Part shown: positions 1 to 7,224 of the stretch, piece after piece | How the letters are laid out: each line of letters starts with the position of its first letter | Position numbering within the stretch: the stretch's first letter is position 1 | Origin: an uncultured Paraprevotella sp. | Lineage (GTDB): Bacteria > Bacteroidota > Bacteroidia > Bacteroidales > Bacteroidaceae | Direction of reading: 5' to 3' | NCBI GenBank assembly: GCA_910586505.1 | Contig: CAJUGV010000004.1 | Location: forward strand, 62,001 to 126,000 | Length of the DNA stretch: 64,000 bases | Made by a program: the position numbers and the translations under genes | Notes under the pieces: generated by a model | Seen by the model: only the letters and a program-made list of their open reading frames with translations | What the model was told of the DNA's origin: nothing | Database searches by the model: none

Positions 1-811
1 TGATGCGGGGTTTCAGTTCCGCAAATGCCGCGAAGAGTATGTTGGGTGAAGGGTTTTTAGTGAGGAAGTAGATGTGGCATCCCGCACAGAATTCGAAAAT
101 GAACTCAAAAGCCATGCCGTACATGTGTGCCATCGGAAGCATGGAAATTATATTATCGCCTTTGCTAATGTGCGGTCCCAGCGCTTCTTTCGCGAATTCC
201 AGATTAGACCATAAGGCACGGTAGGGGATCATTACGCCTTTTGAGTTGCTTGTTGTACCGGAGGTGTAATTGATGACGGCCAGCTCGTCGGGAGCCCCTT
301 CGTGATAGGTCACGTGATGTTTGCGGAAGTTCATCGGATAACGTTCCCCAAACAGCAGGTTCAGATGTTCGCGTGCGTAAATGACATCTTGCGTGCGGCC
401 TTCCAGCAGTGAATAGTCGGCAATGTTGATGATGCCTTCCAGATGAGGCATTTCTTCCGCATTGAGGTTCTTCCATACCAGGTCGCCGACGAAAAGTAAT
501 TTGGATTCGCTGTGGTTGACTATATTATGGATTTGGTCGGCCTTGAACTCATGCAGGATGGGTACGGCTACGGCTCCGTAAGTGAGTGTGGCAAAGAATA
601 CGGCTCCCCAGTGAGCGCTGTTGCGTCCGCAGAGCGCTATCCTGTCTCCGGGCTTCACGTTGCTATGTTCGAAAATAATGTGAAGCTTTTCGATAATTCG
701 TGCTATATCCTTATATTGAAAGGTCTCTCCTTTATAATCGGATAAAGCATCAAGGTCCCAGTTGTCCTTGATGCTTTGTTCTATCTGTTTGTTAAAACTC
801 GGTGTTCTCAT
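1..811 (-). CDS. long-chain acyl-CoA synthetase (AMP-binding), C-terminus cut off
   Basis: ATP-dependent activation of fatty acids to acyl-CoA through an acyl-adenylate. The visible 270 residues are the N-terminal half: the family's ATP/AMP P-loop reads YTSGTTSNSKG near residue 180, preceded by a typical N-terminal segment (FNKQIEQS..., GDRIALCGRNSAHWG). The start is the ATG at 811, 23 bp downstream of a promoter box on the same strand. The remaining half, with the second adenylation motif, lies before base 1. It is transcribed alone, divergent from nothing: the upstream neighbour yggS runs in the same direction and ends at 879. Substrate chain length cannot be read from the sequence. Confidence 0.9.
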   Translation of the reverse strand, partial: MRTPSFNKQIEQSIKDNWDLDALSDYKGETFQYKDIARIIEKLHIIFEHSNVKPGDRIALCGRNSAHWGAVFFATLTYGAVAVPILHEFKADQIHNIVNHSESKLLFVGDLVWKNLNAEEMPHLEGIINIADYSLLEGRTQDVIYAREHLNLLFGERYPMNFRKHHVTYHEGAPDELAVINYTSGTTSNSKGVMIPYRALWSNLEFAKEALGPHISKGDNIISMLPMAHMYGMAFEFIFEFCAGCHIYFLTKNPSPNILFAAFAELKPRI

Positions 812-834
812 TGCACAATTCTTTTTGTTATGTG

Positions 835-865
835 CAAAACTAAGGAGAAAAAACGATTAAAACAA
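835..865 (-). promoter_or_regulatory. Bacteroidetes promoter of the acyl-CoA ligase
   Basis: On the minus strand TAGTTTTG (842-835) is preceded after 20 bp by TTG (865-863), matching the Bacteroidetes -7/-33 pattern, and lies 23 bp before the ATG. Confidence 0.7.
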
Positions 866-878
866 GAATAATGTGTAT

Positions 879-1550
879 TTAATAAGTTCTTTCGCCAAAT
901 ATGCTGCTTCCTACGCGGATTAGTGTACTTCCTTCTTCTATGGCGATGTGGTAGTCGTGGCTCATGCCCCATGAACATTCCCTGAACGAAGGGTGGGCGG
1001 CGAACGGCCCTGATTTTAGTTCACGGAACAGTTCGAGAGCCTGATGGAATTCGGTGCGCACTTGTTGCATGTCATTAGTATTGGAGGCCATGCACATGAG
1101 ACCGCAAATCTTTACATGAGACAAATTGCGCCATTCTCCCTCAGTTGCAAATGTGCGGCATTCGTCGGGGGTAAAGCCGAATTTGGTTTCTTCGAGTGCT
1201 ACGTGCAGTTGGAGCAGACAGGAGATCACGCGTCCGCATTTTTTTGCCTGCTTGTCGATCTCTGTGAGCAACTTCATGGAATCTACTGCATGTATCATAT
1301 CTACATAGGGAGCAATGTATTTCACTTTGTTGGTTTGCAGATGTCCAATAAAATGCCATTTGATGTCTTTGGGCAGATGGGCGTATTTGCGGTGCAGTTC
1401 CTGTACATGACTTTCTCCGAAAATGCGCTGTCCGGCAGCATATGCTTCTTCTATGCAGCTTTCGGTATGGTATTTCGAAACTGCCACTAAGGACGTTGTT
1501 GCGGGCAGCGAGGCTGTAATGCGTCTGATTTCTTCCTGAATGTGCGACAT
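879..1550 (-). CDS. yggS: YggS/PLPBP family pyridoxal phosphate homeostasis protein
   Basis: A 223-residue single-domain PLP-binding protein of the YggS/PROSC family, which buffers free pyridoxal phosphate and affects amino acid pools. It has the fold-type III signatures: the PLP lysine in AVSKYH (K26), the IGHLQTNKVK segment, and the C-terminal GMSHDYHIAIEEGSTLIRVG phosphate-binding region ending in FGER. Length is normal for the family. It starts 23 bp after the stop of the DUF4494 gene on the same strand, so the two are probably one transcript driven from the box at 2081-2088. Confidence 0.93.
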   Translation of the reverse strand: MSHIQEEIRRITASLPATTSLVAVSKYHTESCIEEAYAAGQRIFGESHVQELHRKYAHLPKDIKWHFIGHLQTNKVKYIAPYVDMIHAVDSMKLLTEIDKQAKKCGRVISCLLQLHVALEETKFGFTPDECRTFATEGEWRNLSHVKICGLMCMASNTNDMQQVRTEFHQALELFRELKSGPFAAHPSFRECSWGMSHDYHIAIEEGSTLIRVGSSIFGERTY

Positions 1551-1573
1551 GACGTGACTTTCAACAGAATGGA

Positions 1574-2044
1574 TTAAGCTTCGGGAAACTCCGGTTTTTC
1601 GTTGATTTCTGCTTTGTAGTGGAATACGTCCATAATTGGAGTTTCAGCGATGGAGGCTATTTCGTAGTCGGCCATGGTTCCTTCCATGCCTTTGTCCAGA
1701 CGTGCCACGGCGTCACGCAGGTCGGTGGCCTGGATGAGCATGTTCTGGTTGCTTTTCTTTTCCGTTCCGCTTTTCTCATCAAGGGTGATGAATGCGATCT
1801 TGGCCTTGAACCAACGGTCGGCTGCGTCTTCGTCCGTTTCAAACAGTTCGGCATATTTGGCGCGCTTGATGTCGGTCACCTGAAATTCGCCGGACATGAA
1901 AGGCTCTATCTCTTCGATAAACCGACGCTCTGCTTCTGTGAAACTGAGTGCGTCCACGAGGTAGGGTTCGGTGACTTTCTTGACAAGTCCGTTCTCCAGT
2001 GTCTTCTCATATCTGACCTTGCATTCAAACCATTCGTTCATCAT
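1574..2044 (-). CDS. DUF4494 domain protein
   Basis: A 156-residue soluble protein that I recognise as the Bacteroidetes DUF4494 family; its biochemical role is not known. It starts MMNEWFECKVRYEKTLENG and has no signal peptide or membrane segment. Two ATGs follow each other at 2044 and 2041, either may be used. It is the first gene of a likely two-gene transcript with yggS. The conserved pairing next to the PLP homeostasis protein is the only functional hint and is weak. Confidence 0.85.
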   Translation of the reverse strand: MMNEWFECKVRYEKTLENGLVKKVTEPYLVDALSFTEAERRFIEEIEPFMSGEFQVTDIKRAKYAELFETDEDAADRWFKAKIAFITLDEKSGTEKKSNQNMLIQATDLRDAVARLDKGMEGTMADYEIASIAETPIMDVFHYKAEINEKPEFPEA

Positions 2045-2353
2045 ATTCGTATCTCTTTATTGTAGGGTTAAAAATCAGCGCAAAGTTACATGATAATTCT
2101 TAATTCCGAGCAGTTGGTTTTGGAAAATTATTGAGTTTGGATAAAACTCGGCAGAAGGAGTGTTTTTTGTGTGGCGGACAAGAGCAAATTTTCGTGCTCA
2201 TCATTTTTTATTTTAAAGCGGAGTATTTTTTGGGGGGCTTATGACGGTGAGCTATGATGTAGGGATGCCGGTAGATTTTCTGTAGTTGGAACGGAACTGT
2301 GGCGGAAAGACTCCAGTCTTTCCGAATGGCGGGAGTGGAACGGGTTATGGCAG
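2045..2353. other. intergenic stretch without a gene
   Basis: 309 bp between two minus-strand units. It holds the DUF4494 promoter box, a stretch at 2186-2213 resembling one half of the dispersed intergenic repeat seen at 54.8 kb (complement of ATGAGCACGAAAAT), and a perfect 10-bp palindrome at 2303-2312/2315-2324 with a 2-base centre and no T tract. No coding sequence is supported. Confidence 0.5.
2081..2088 (-). promoter_or_regulatory. -7 promoter box for DUF4494-yggS
   Basis: TAACTTTG on the minus strand, 37 bp before the first ATG. No clear -33 element is seen. Confidence 0.55.
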
Positions 2354-2623
2354 TTATCTCCGCCGGCCGAAAACGCGGCGGAGGTTGCGCACCACTCTCA
2401 TACCCATTGTTACACCGTCATATATGGCCAATCCCTGGTTCATGATATTCATGACTGAACCGAATCTTGTTGTGGCCTGTACCGGAGGAGCGAATAAGTC
2501 CTGGGTGGTTTCCTTGAGTATATTCGTACTCTCTTTTAGTTTGCCCTTTACTTCAGCCTTACGGTTCTGGATGTCTTTCAGGGCATCTGTCGTATTGTTT
2601 GAGGATGTGTTATTCGGATTCAT
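2354..2623 (-). CDS. small conserved protein of unknown function
   Basis: 89 residues; not recognised. The N-terminus is Asn/Thr rich (MNPNNTSSNNTTDALKDIQN) and likely forms an amphipathic helix or coiled segment, the middle has a short hydrophobic helix (MNIMNQGLAIYDGVTMGMRV) and the C-terminus is strongly basic (RNLRRVFGRRR). The start overlaps the end of the holin-like gene by 14 bp, which indicates translational coupling and a shared envelope-related role with the two upstream genes. Third gene of a three-gene operon. Confidence 0.7.
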   Translation of the reverse strand: MNPNNTSSNNTTDALKDIQNRKAEVKGKLKESTNILKETTQDLFAPPVQATTRFGSVMNIMNQGLAIYDGVTMGMRVVRNLRRVFGRRR

Positions 2624-2978
2624 CTTCTTTTGTAAGGATAAGTTTGGTTACGAAACGGGCGATGGGCTGCACAATCATACGGTTGCGGTTAAGGTAGAAG
2701 ACGATGGTTGCCAGCAGGAGAAATGCGGTGATGAGGGCAAACCCGAGCGACAGACTTCCCAGTGCGTCTCCTAAATAATAGGCGAGTGCAAAGATGAGAA
2801 ACAGCAGTGTGATGGAACCCAGAATCAGAATGACTAATGTAATAAGGGTGGCCGAGAGGATAACCGTGAGTTTTTCCGTGGCATCCAACTTGATAAACTC
2901 TTTCTGTAGTTCAAGATAATTCTTGAATTCCAGAAAGAGTTTTCCTATGCTTTCTATATGCTTTTTACCTGAAAACAT
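2610..2978 (-). CDS. phage-holin-superfamily-like membrane protein (DUF1469 type)
   Basis: About 122 residues when started at the ATG at 2978 (MFSGKKHIESIG...); a longer reading to 3017 would overlap the upstream gene and adds only basic residues. It has an amphipathic N-terminal region (LELQKEFIKLDATEKL) followed by two hydrophobic segments around residues 36-60 and 65-90, then a basic tail. This layout fits the putative actinobacterial holin-X/DUF1469 family, which is common in bacteria and not evidence of a prophage. It follows the YtxH gene by 10 bp. Confidence 0.75.
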   Translation of the reverse strand: MFSGKKHIESIGKLFLEFKNYLELQKEFIKLDATEKLTVILSATLITLVILILGSITLLFLIFALAYYLGDALGSLSLGFALITAFLLLATIVFYLNRNRMIVQPIARFVTKLILTKEDESE

Positions 2979-2988
2979 AAGGCGCGAC

Positions 2989-3198
2989 CTATACTTCCTC
3001 TGCCGACTTGATCTCATCGGCGATTTCGTCTACAAGAGAGTCCATTTCCTTACGGTTGAGCTTTATCCCCCGTTTGCGTAATGCTTCGGCAATCTTGTCG
3101 CGTGTGTCGGTTCCTTTCTCAGGTGCAAATAAAATACCAATGGCCGCGCCGACTGCTGCGCCGCCTACGAATGCTGCTAAAAAACTTAATGCTTTCAT
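2989..3198 (-). CDS. YtxH-like small membrane protein
   Basis: 69 residues. The N-terminal segment is a glycine/alanine-rich membrane helix followed by LFAPEKGTDTRDKI, the typical YtxH/gas-vesicle-like motif, then a charged amphipathic helical tail (KRGIKLNRKEMDSLVDEI). YtxH proteins are linked to stress response in Firmicutes; the function in Bacteroidetes is not established. First gene of an operon with the holin-like and 89-residue genes. Confidence 0.85.
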   Translation of the reverse strand: MKALSFLAAFVGGAAVGAAIGILFAPEKGTDTRDKIAEALRKRGIKLNRKEMDSLVDEIADEIKSAEEV

Positions 3199-3232
3199 AA
3201 TTCCATTGTACTGTTAAAGTTGATAATACCCA

Positions 3233-3240
3233 CAAAGTTA
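3233..3240 (-). promoter_or_regulatory. -7 promoter box for the YtxH operon
   Basis: TAACTTTG on the minus strand, 34 bp before the ATG at 3198. Confidence 0.55.
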
Positions 3241-3354
3241 TAAAAACCGATGATATAATCCTTCTTTTCCGGTCATTTTTTTGATTATTTTTTTTGTACG
3301 GATGATTTAACCTTTTTTTGTTCTGCGTCTTTCCTTGCTTATATAAATAATGCG

Positions 3355-3362
3355 TACCTTTG
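3355..3362 (+). promoter_or_regulatory. -7 promoter box for the SPOR lipoprotein
   Basis: TACCTTTG, with TTG at 3335-3337 (17 bp spacing, a little short). It places transcription start near 3370 and so excludes the ATG at 3350 in favour of 3458, giving a leader of about 88 nt. Confidence 0.55.
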
Positions 3363-3457
3363 TCCCTTGTCGCAGCCCTTGCCTTCCGAGGCATAACCGG
3401 TCGTGCGGGACGAATATGAGAGATAATCATTTAATTAAAAATATAAGTAGAAGAATT

Positions 3458-3958
3458 ATGAAAAAGTTTTTTGTGATGGGGCTTGGTTTGAGTGCTGCTT
3501 TTGCAATGACCTCTTGCAAGTCGTCGGAGAGCGCTTATAAGAAAGCGTATGAAAAAGCAAGGCAACAGCAGGTTGTGGCGACAGAACAGGAACCCGCTCT
3601 GACGCAGACTCCCACTCTGGTGGAAGTGTCTCCCGTAACCTCTACGACTACGACTCCCGTGACCGGTAATCAGGATATGAGTTCTGTTCGTGTGCAGAGT
3701 GAGAACGTGACGGTGGTTTCCGGTAGCGGACTGAAAGCTTACAGTGTAGTGTGCGGAAGCTTCAGCCTTAAGGCTAATGCGGAAGGCTTGCAGAATACAT
3801 TGAAGAATGCCGGTTATAATGCGCAGATTGCTTATAATGAAGCGAAGAACATGTATCGTGTGATAGCCTCTACTTTTGATGACAAGAGTGCCGCGGTTCA
3901 GTCGCGCGGTACGTTGCGTGCCACTTATCCCGATGCATGGTTGCTTTGGACTAAATGA
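3458..3958 (+). CDS. SPOR-domain lipoprotein
   Basis: 166 residues. The N-terminus is a lipoprotein signal (MKKFFVMGLGLSAAFAMTSC, lipidation Cys20), followed by a charged then Thr/Pro-rich linker and a C-terminal SPOR domain from about residue 90 (GLKAYSVVCGSFS... NMYRVIASTF... YPDAWLLW). SPOR domains bind denuded peptidoglycan glycans, so the protein probably sits in the periplasm at the cell wall, perhaps at the division site. Transcribed alone: promoter at 3355 and a 13-bp hairpin after the stop. Confidence 0.88.
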   Translation: MKKFFVMGLGLSAAFAMTSCKSSESAYKKAYEKARQQQVVATEQEPALTQTPTLVEVSPVTSTTTTPVTGNQDMSSVRVQSENVTVVSGSGLKAYSVVCGSFSLKANAEGLQNTLKNAGYNAQIAYNEAKNMYRVIASTFDDKSAAVQSRGTLRATYPDAWLLWTK

Positions 3959-3987
3959 TAGATTTATAGTAATATACTATTTAAATG

Positions 3988-4022
3988 ATACACGGGAGCG
4001 GGAGGAAATCGCTCCCGTGTAT
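3988..4022 (+). terminator. hairpin terminator after the SPOR gene
   Basis: Perfect 13-bp stem (3988-4000 with 4010-4022), 9-nt loop. The T tract is poor (TGTATG follows), so termination may be imperfect. Confidence 0.6.
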
Positions 4023-4096
4023 TGTATGGGAATGTATCCACTGTTATATTAAGAATTATTTGTTCTTATGACAGTGGCATATTCGTTCGTTTTCAT

Positions 4097-4104
4097 TAAT
4101 TTTG
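4097..4104 (+). promoter_or_regulatory. -7 promoter box for yqgF
   Basis: TAATTTTG, only 8 bp before the family-standard ATG at 4113, so the transcript would begin at or next to the start codon. Confidence 0.5.
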
Positions 4105-4112
4105 CAATCTAT

Positions 4113-4529
4113 ATGGGAAGGGTTTTGTCTATTGATTACGGGAAAAAGCGTACGGGAATAGCCGTGACCGATCCGTTGCAGTTGATTGCCAACGGCCTGA
4201 CAGCAGTACCTACGGCTGCGCTGATGGATTTTATAGTGGAATATATACGCAAGGAAGATGTGGAGCGTATCGTAGTGGGACAGCCTAAACAGCCCAATGG
4301 CGAGGACTCGGAGAATATGGAGCGGGTGAGGGCTTTTGTGCAGCGTCTGCATAAGGTACTTCCGGATATTCCCGTAGAGTTTTTTGACGAACGGTACACT
4401 TCGGTTCTGGCGCATCAGGCCATGCTGCAAGGAGGGTTGAGAAAAAAAGCCCGTCAGGACAAGGGACTGGTCGATGAAATTAGTGCGACCATCATCTTGC
4501 AGGGCTGGATGGAGTCCCGTTTACGATAA
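4113..4529 (+). CDS. yqgF: YqgF/RuvX family RNase H-fold nuclease (pre-16S rRNA processing)
   Basis: 138 residues, the usual family size when started at MGRVLSIDYGKKRTG; an upstream in-frame ATG at 4068 would add 15 unrelated residues and lies before the promoter box. Conserved parts: SIDYGKKRTGIAVTDP with the first catalytic Asp, VVGQPKQPNGE, FFDERYTSV with the acidic residue, and DEISATIILQ with the last Asp. In E. coli YqgF matures the 5' end of 16S rRNA; it was earlier predicted to be a Holliday junction resolvase. Followed 29 bp later by def. Confidence 0.92.
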   Translation: MGRVLSIDYGKKRTGIAVTDPLQLIANGLTAVPTAALMDFIVEYIRKEDVERIVVGQPKQPNGEDSENMERVRAFVQRLHKVLPDIPVEFFDERYTSVLAHQAMLQGGLRKKARQDKGLVDEISATIILQGWMESRLR

Positions 4530-4558
4530 CACAGTAAGAAAATAATAATATATAAGAT

Positions 4559-5116
4559 ATGATATTACCGATTTATACGTTTGGCCAGCCTGTGTTGAGG
4601 CAAGTGGCCGAGGATATCACGCCGGATTATCCGGAGCTGGAGAGTCTGATAGATAATATGTATGAGACATTGGACAAGTCCGACGGAATAGGATTGGCAG
4701 CCCCCCAGATAGGATTGCCGATACGTTTGGTCGTGATAAATCTGGACTTGCTGTCCGAGGACTATCCTGAATATAAAGGTTATATTCACACATTTATCAA
4801 TCCCCGGATTCTTGAGTATGATAATACGAATACGGATTCCATGGAGGAAGGTTGTCTGAGTTTGCCGGGCATCCACGAACCTGTGCGCCGCCCGACGCGT
4901 ATACGTGTAAGTTATATGGATGAAGAGTTTCAGCCACATGACGAGTGGGTGGAAGGCTATCTGGCTCGTGTCATGCAACATGAGTTTGACCATTTGGAGG
5001 GAAAAATGTTCGTAGACCATCTTTCCATGTTACGCAAGCAGATGATAAAAGGGAAAATGGGGGATTTGCTGAAAGGAAATTTCCGTTGCTCCTATAAGGT
5101 GAAGACAAAGAGATAA
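4559..5116 (+). CDS. def: peptide deformylase
   Basis: 185 residues. Removes the N-formyl group from nascent proteins with an active-site metal. All three deformylase motifs are present: GIGLAAPQIG near residue 44, EEGCLSLPG near 97 with the metal Cys, and QHEFDHLEG near 140 with the two metal His and the catalytic Glu/His-containing helix. Its stop overlaps the start of the next gene by one base (ATAATG), so translation of the TPR protein is probably coupled. Confidence 0.97.
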   Translation: MILPIYTFGQPVLRQVAEDITPDYPELESLIDNMYETLDKSDGIGLAAPQIGLPIRLVVINLDLLSEDYPEYKGYIHTFINPRILEYDNTNTDSMEEGCLSLPGIHEPVRRPTRIRVSYMDEEFQPHDEWVEGYLARVMQHEFDHLEGKMFVDHLSMLRKQMIKGKMGDLLKGNFRCSYKVKTKR

Positions 5117-7131
5117 TGAGGTCGGGGCGGAAAGCATGGATACTTTTCCTTTGGTGTTTCTCCGTGTCGGCTATGTCGCAGATTAACACCGACCGGATGA
5201 TGCTGATGGGGCGGAATGCGCTCTATTATGAGGATTACGTGCTTTCCATACGACGTTTCAATATGGTGATTTCGGCTAAGCCATACCTGCCGGAACCATA
5301 TTTCTATAGAGGTCTGGCCAAGTTTTATCTGGAAGATTACACCGGAGCGGATGAGGATTGCGGAGCAGCCATAGACCGTAATCCTTTTTTGCCCGACAAC
5401 TACAGGTTGCGCGGTTTGTGCCGGATTAATCTGAACCGTTATGAGGATGCTGTTTCAGACTATCGGGCACTGCTTGGAATAGAGCCTAAGGATGAAAGTG
5501 CATGGCACAACATGTCTTTGTGTTATTTGCAGCTTAAGCAATATGACAAGGCTGTGGAATGTGTTGATCACATGCTTGCTCTCTGGCCGCAAAAAGCTTC
5601 GCTTCATACATTGAAAGCCCAGGCTCTCCTTACAGCTTCGGATACGGTGCGGGCAATGGAAAGTATTGACCGGGCACTGGGGATTAATCCTTACGAAGGG
5701 CAGGCATGGAGTATGAAGGCGGCGATTCACGCCCGGAGGGAAGAGTATAAACAGGCGGAAGAAGCTTTGGATAAATCCATCCTACAGACGCCCCGTGAAC
5801 CGGGGCTTTATATCAACCGTGCGCTGGCACGCTATCACCAGCGCAACCTGCGGGGGGCCATGAATGATTATGATACGGCGCTTGAACTGGATACTGTAAA
5901 TTATATTGGACATTTCAACCGGGGGCTGTTGCGTGCGCAAGTCGGGGATGATAACAGGGCTATAGAGGATTTTAATTTCGTGTTGAAGTTGGAGCCGGAT
6001 AATATGATAGCTTTGTTTAATCGCGCATTGATGCGGAATAATACCGGCGACTACGCCGGTGCGATCCGGGATATTAATATAGTACTCAAGGAATTTACGG
6101 AATTTTGGACCGGTTATCAGTTCCGGGCCGAAGTGCGTAGAAAAATGGGGGATCTCAAAGGCGCCGAACTGGATGAGTTTAAAGTGCTGAAAGCGCAGAT
6201 GGACAGGCGGTACGGGAATGGAAAGAAGAATAAGAACATGAACCGTACACGTAAAGTGAGCGACCGCACAATGGAGGATTATAATAAGTTGGTGGAGGCA
6301 GATAAGTCGGAGCAGGACGCTCCGGCATATGAAAGCGAGTATCGTGGCAAGGTGCAGAACCGTAAAACGGAACTCTTGCCGGAACCGGCTGCAGTATTGA
6401 CTTATCATACGGGAGCAGGTTTATTCCGGCGTGAGATGTATCGTAAGGAGATTGAGAGTCTGAATCATTCGGGCGTTTTGCCAGCACGGTTGATGCTGGC
6501 TCATGAGGAAACGGACTTGGATGAGTCTGATATTGAGAAATATACTTCTTCCATTCGATCACTGTCCAATAAGATCGCCGCGCAGCCTGGTAATGCCCTA
6601 TTTTATTTTGCCCGTGCGATAGATGAGTATCAGGTTCAGGGATTAGAGGCGGCACTGGATGATGTGAATCGTTCTATCGAGCTGGATGGATCTTATATTA
6701 TGGCATATTATCTGAGAGCGCAGATACGGATGAAACTAGGGGAAGTCAGTGCGGCGGAAAAAAGAATATCTCCAGTAAAGGGGGAGGAGAAATGGACGTA
6801 TGATGATTCCCGGGCGGCTTATCAGGCCGCTCTTGAAGACTACGATCACGTGTTGACTGCAGAACCAAACTTTTCTGAATGCTATTATAATAAAGGTAAT
6901 ATATATATACGGATGAAGTTGTTGCCGGAAGCTATAGATGCCTATACACGGGCCATAATGCTTTATGCAGACTATGCTGAGGCATATTATAACCGAGGGA
7001 TAGCTTATCTCCTTTCCGGAGATTATGCTTCAGGAATCCCCGACTTAAGCAGGGCCGGGGAGTTGGGTTTGTATAAGGCATATAATTTGATAAAGAGGTA
7101 TCGTAATAAGCCGGATGTTGCGGTGGAATAG
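5116..7131 (+). CDS. exported tetratricopeptide repeat protein
   Basis: 671 residues. An N-terminal signal peptide (hydrophobic ILFLWCFSVSAMS) is followed by many TPR units; clear examples are YRGLAKFYLEDYTGADEDC, NRALARYHQRNLRGAMNDYD, NRGLLRAQVGDDNRAIEDF and YNRGIAYLLSGDYASGIPDL. A charged, lower-complexity insert at about residues 350-440 splits the repeats into a large N-terminal and smaller C-terminal block. TPR arrays bind proteins; the partner is unknown. The start overlaps the def stop by one base. Confidence 0.88.
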   Translation: MRSGRKAWILFLWCFSVSAMSQINTDRMMLMGRNALYYEDYVLSIRRFNMVISAKPYLPEPYFYRGLAKFYLEDYTGADEDCGAAIDRNPFLPDNYRLRGLCRINLNRYEDAVSDYRALLGIEPKDESAWHNMSLCYLQLKQYDKAVECVDHMLALWPQKASLHTLKAQALLTASDTVRAMESIDRALGINPYEGQAWSMKAAIHARREEYKQAEEALDKSILQTPREPGLYINRALARYHQRNLRGAMNDYDTALELDTVNYIGHFNRGLLRAQVGDDNRAIEDFNFVLKLEPDNMIALFNRALMRNNTGDYAGAIRDINIVLKEFTEFWTGYQFRAEVRRKMGDLKGAELDEFKVLKAQMDRRYGNGKKNKNMNRTRKVSDRTMEDYNKLVEADKSEQDAPAYESEYRGKVQNRKTELLPEPAAVLTYHTGAGLFRREMYRKEIESLNHSGVLPARLMLAHEETDLDESDIEKYTSSIRSLSNKIAAQPGNALFYFARAIDEYQVQGLEAALDDVNRSIELDGSYIMAYYLRAQIRMKLGEVSAAEKRISPVKGEEKWTYDDSRAAYQAALEDYDHVLTAEPNFSECYYNKGNIYIRMKLLPEAIDAYTRAIMLYADYAEAYYNRGIAYLLSGDYASGIPDLSRAGELGLYKAYNLIKRYRNKPDVAVE

Positions 7132-7186
7132 GTTAGACGACAGTTACTTTTTTTACCAATTGTGCCATCGTCTCATTAAAAATAAC

Positions 7187-7194
7187 TATTTTTG
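7187..7194 (+). promoter_or_regulatory. -7 promoter box for thrS
   Basis: TATTTTTG, 31 bp before the ATG; a possible TTG lies at 7160-7162 with 24 bp spacing. Confidence 0.5.
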
Positions 7195-7224
7195 CATCCT
7201 TGAATACGGACAAAACATTATAAT

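Noticed and set aside
2303..2324. perfect palindrome as terminator of the YtxH operon
   Set aside because: Loop of two bases and no T tract on the minus strand; may be chance or a protein site.
2610..2978. holin-like gene as sign of a prophage
   Set aside because: DUF1469-type proteins are ordinary chromosomal genes; no other phage gene is near.
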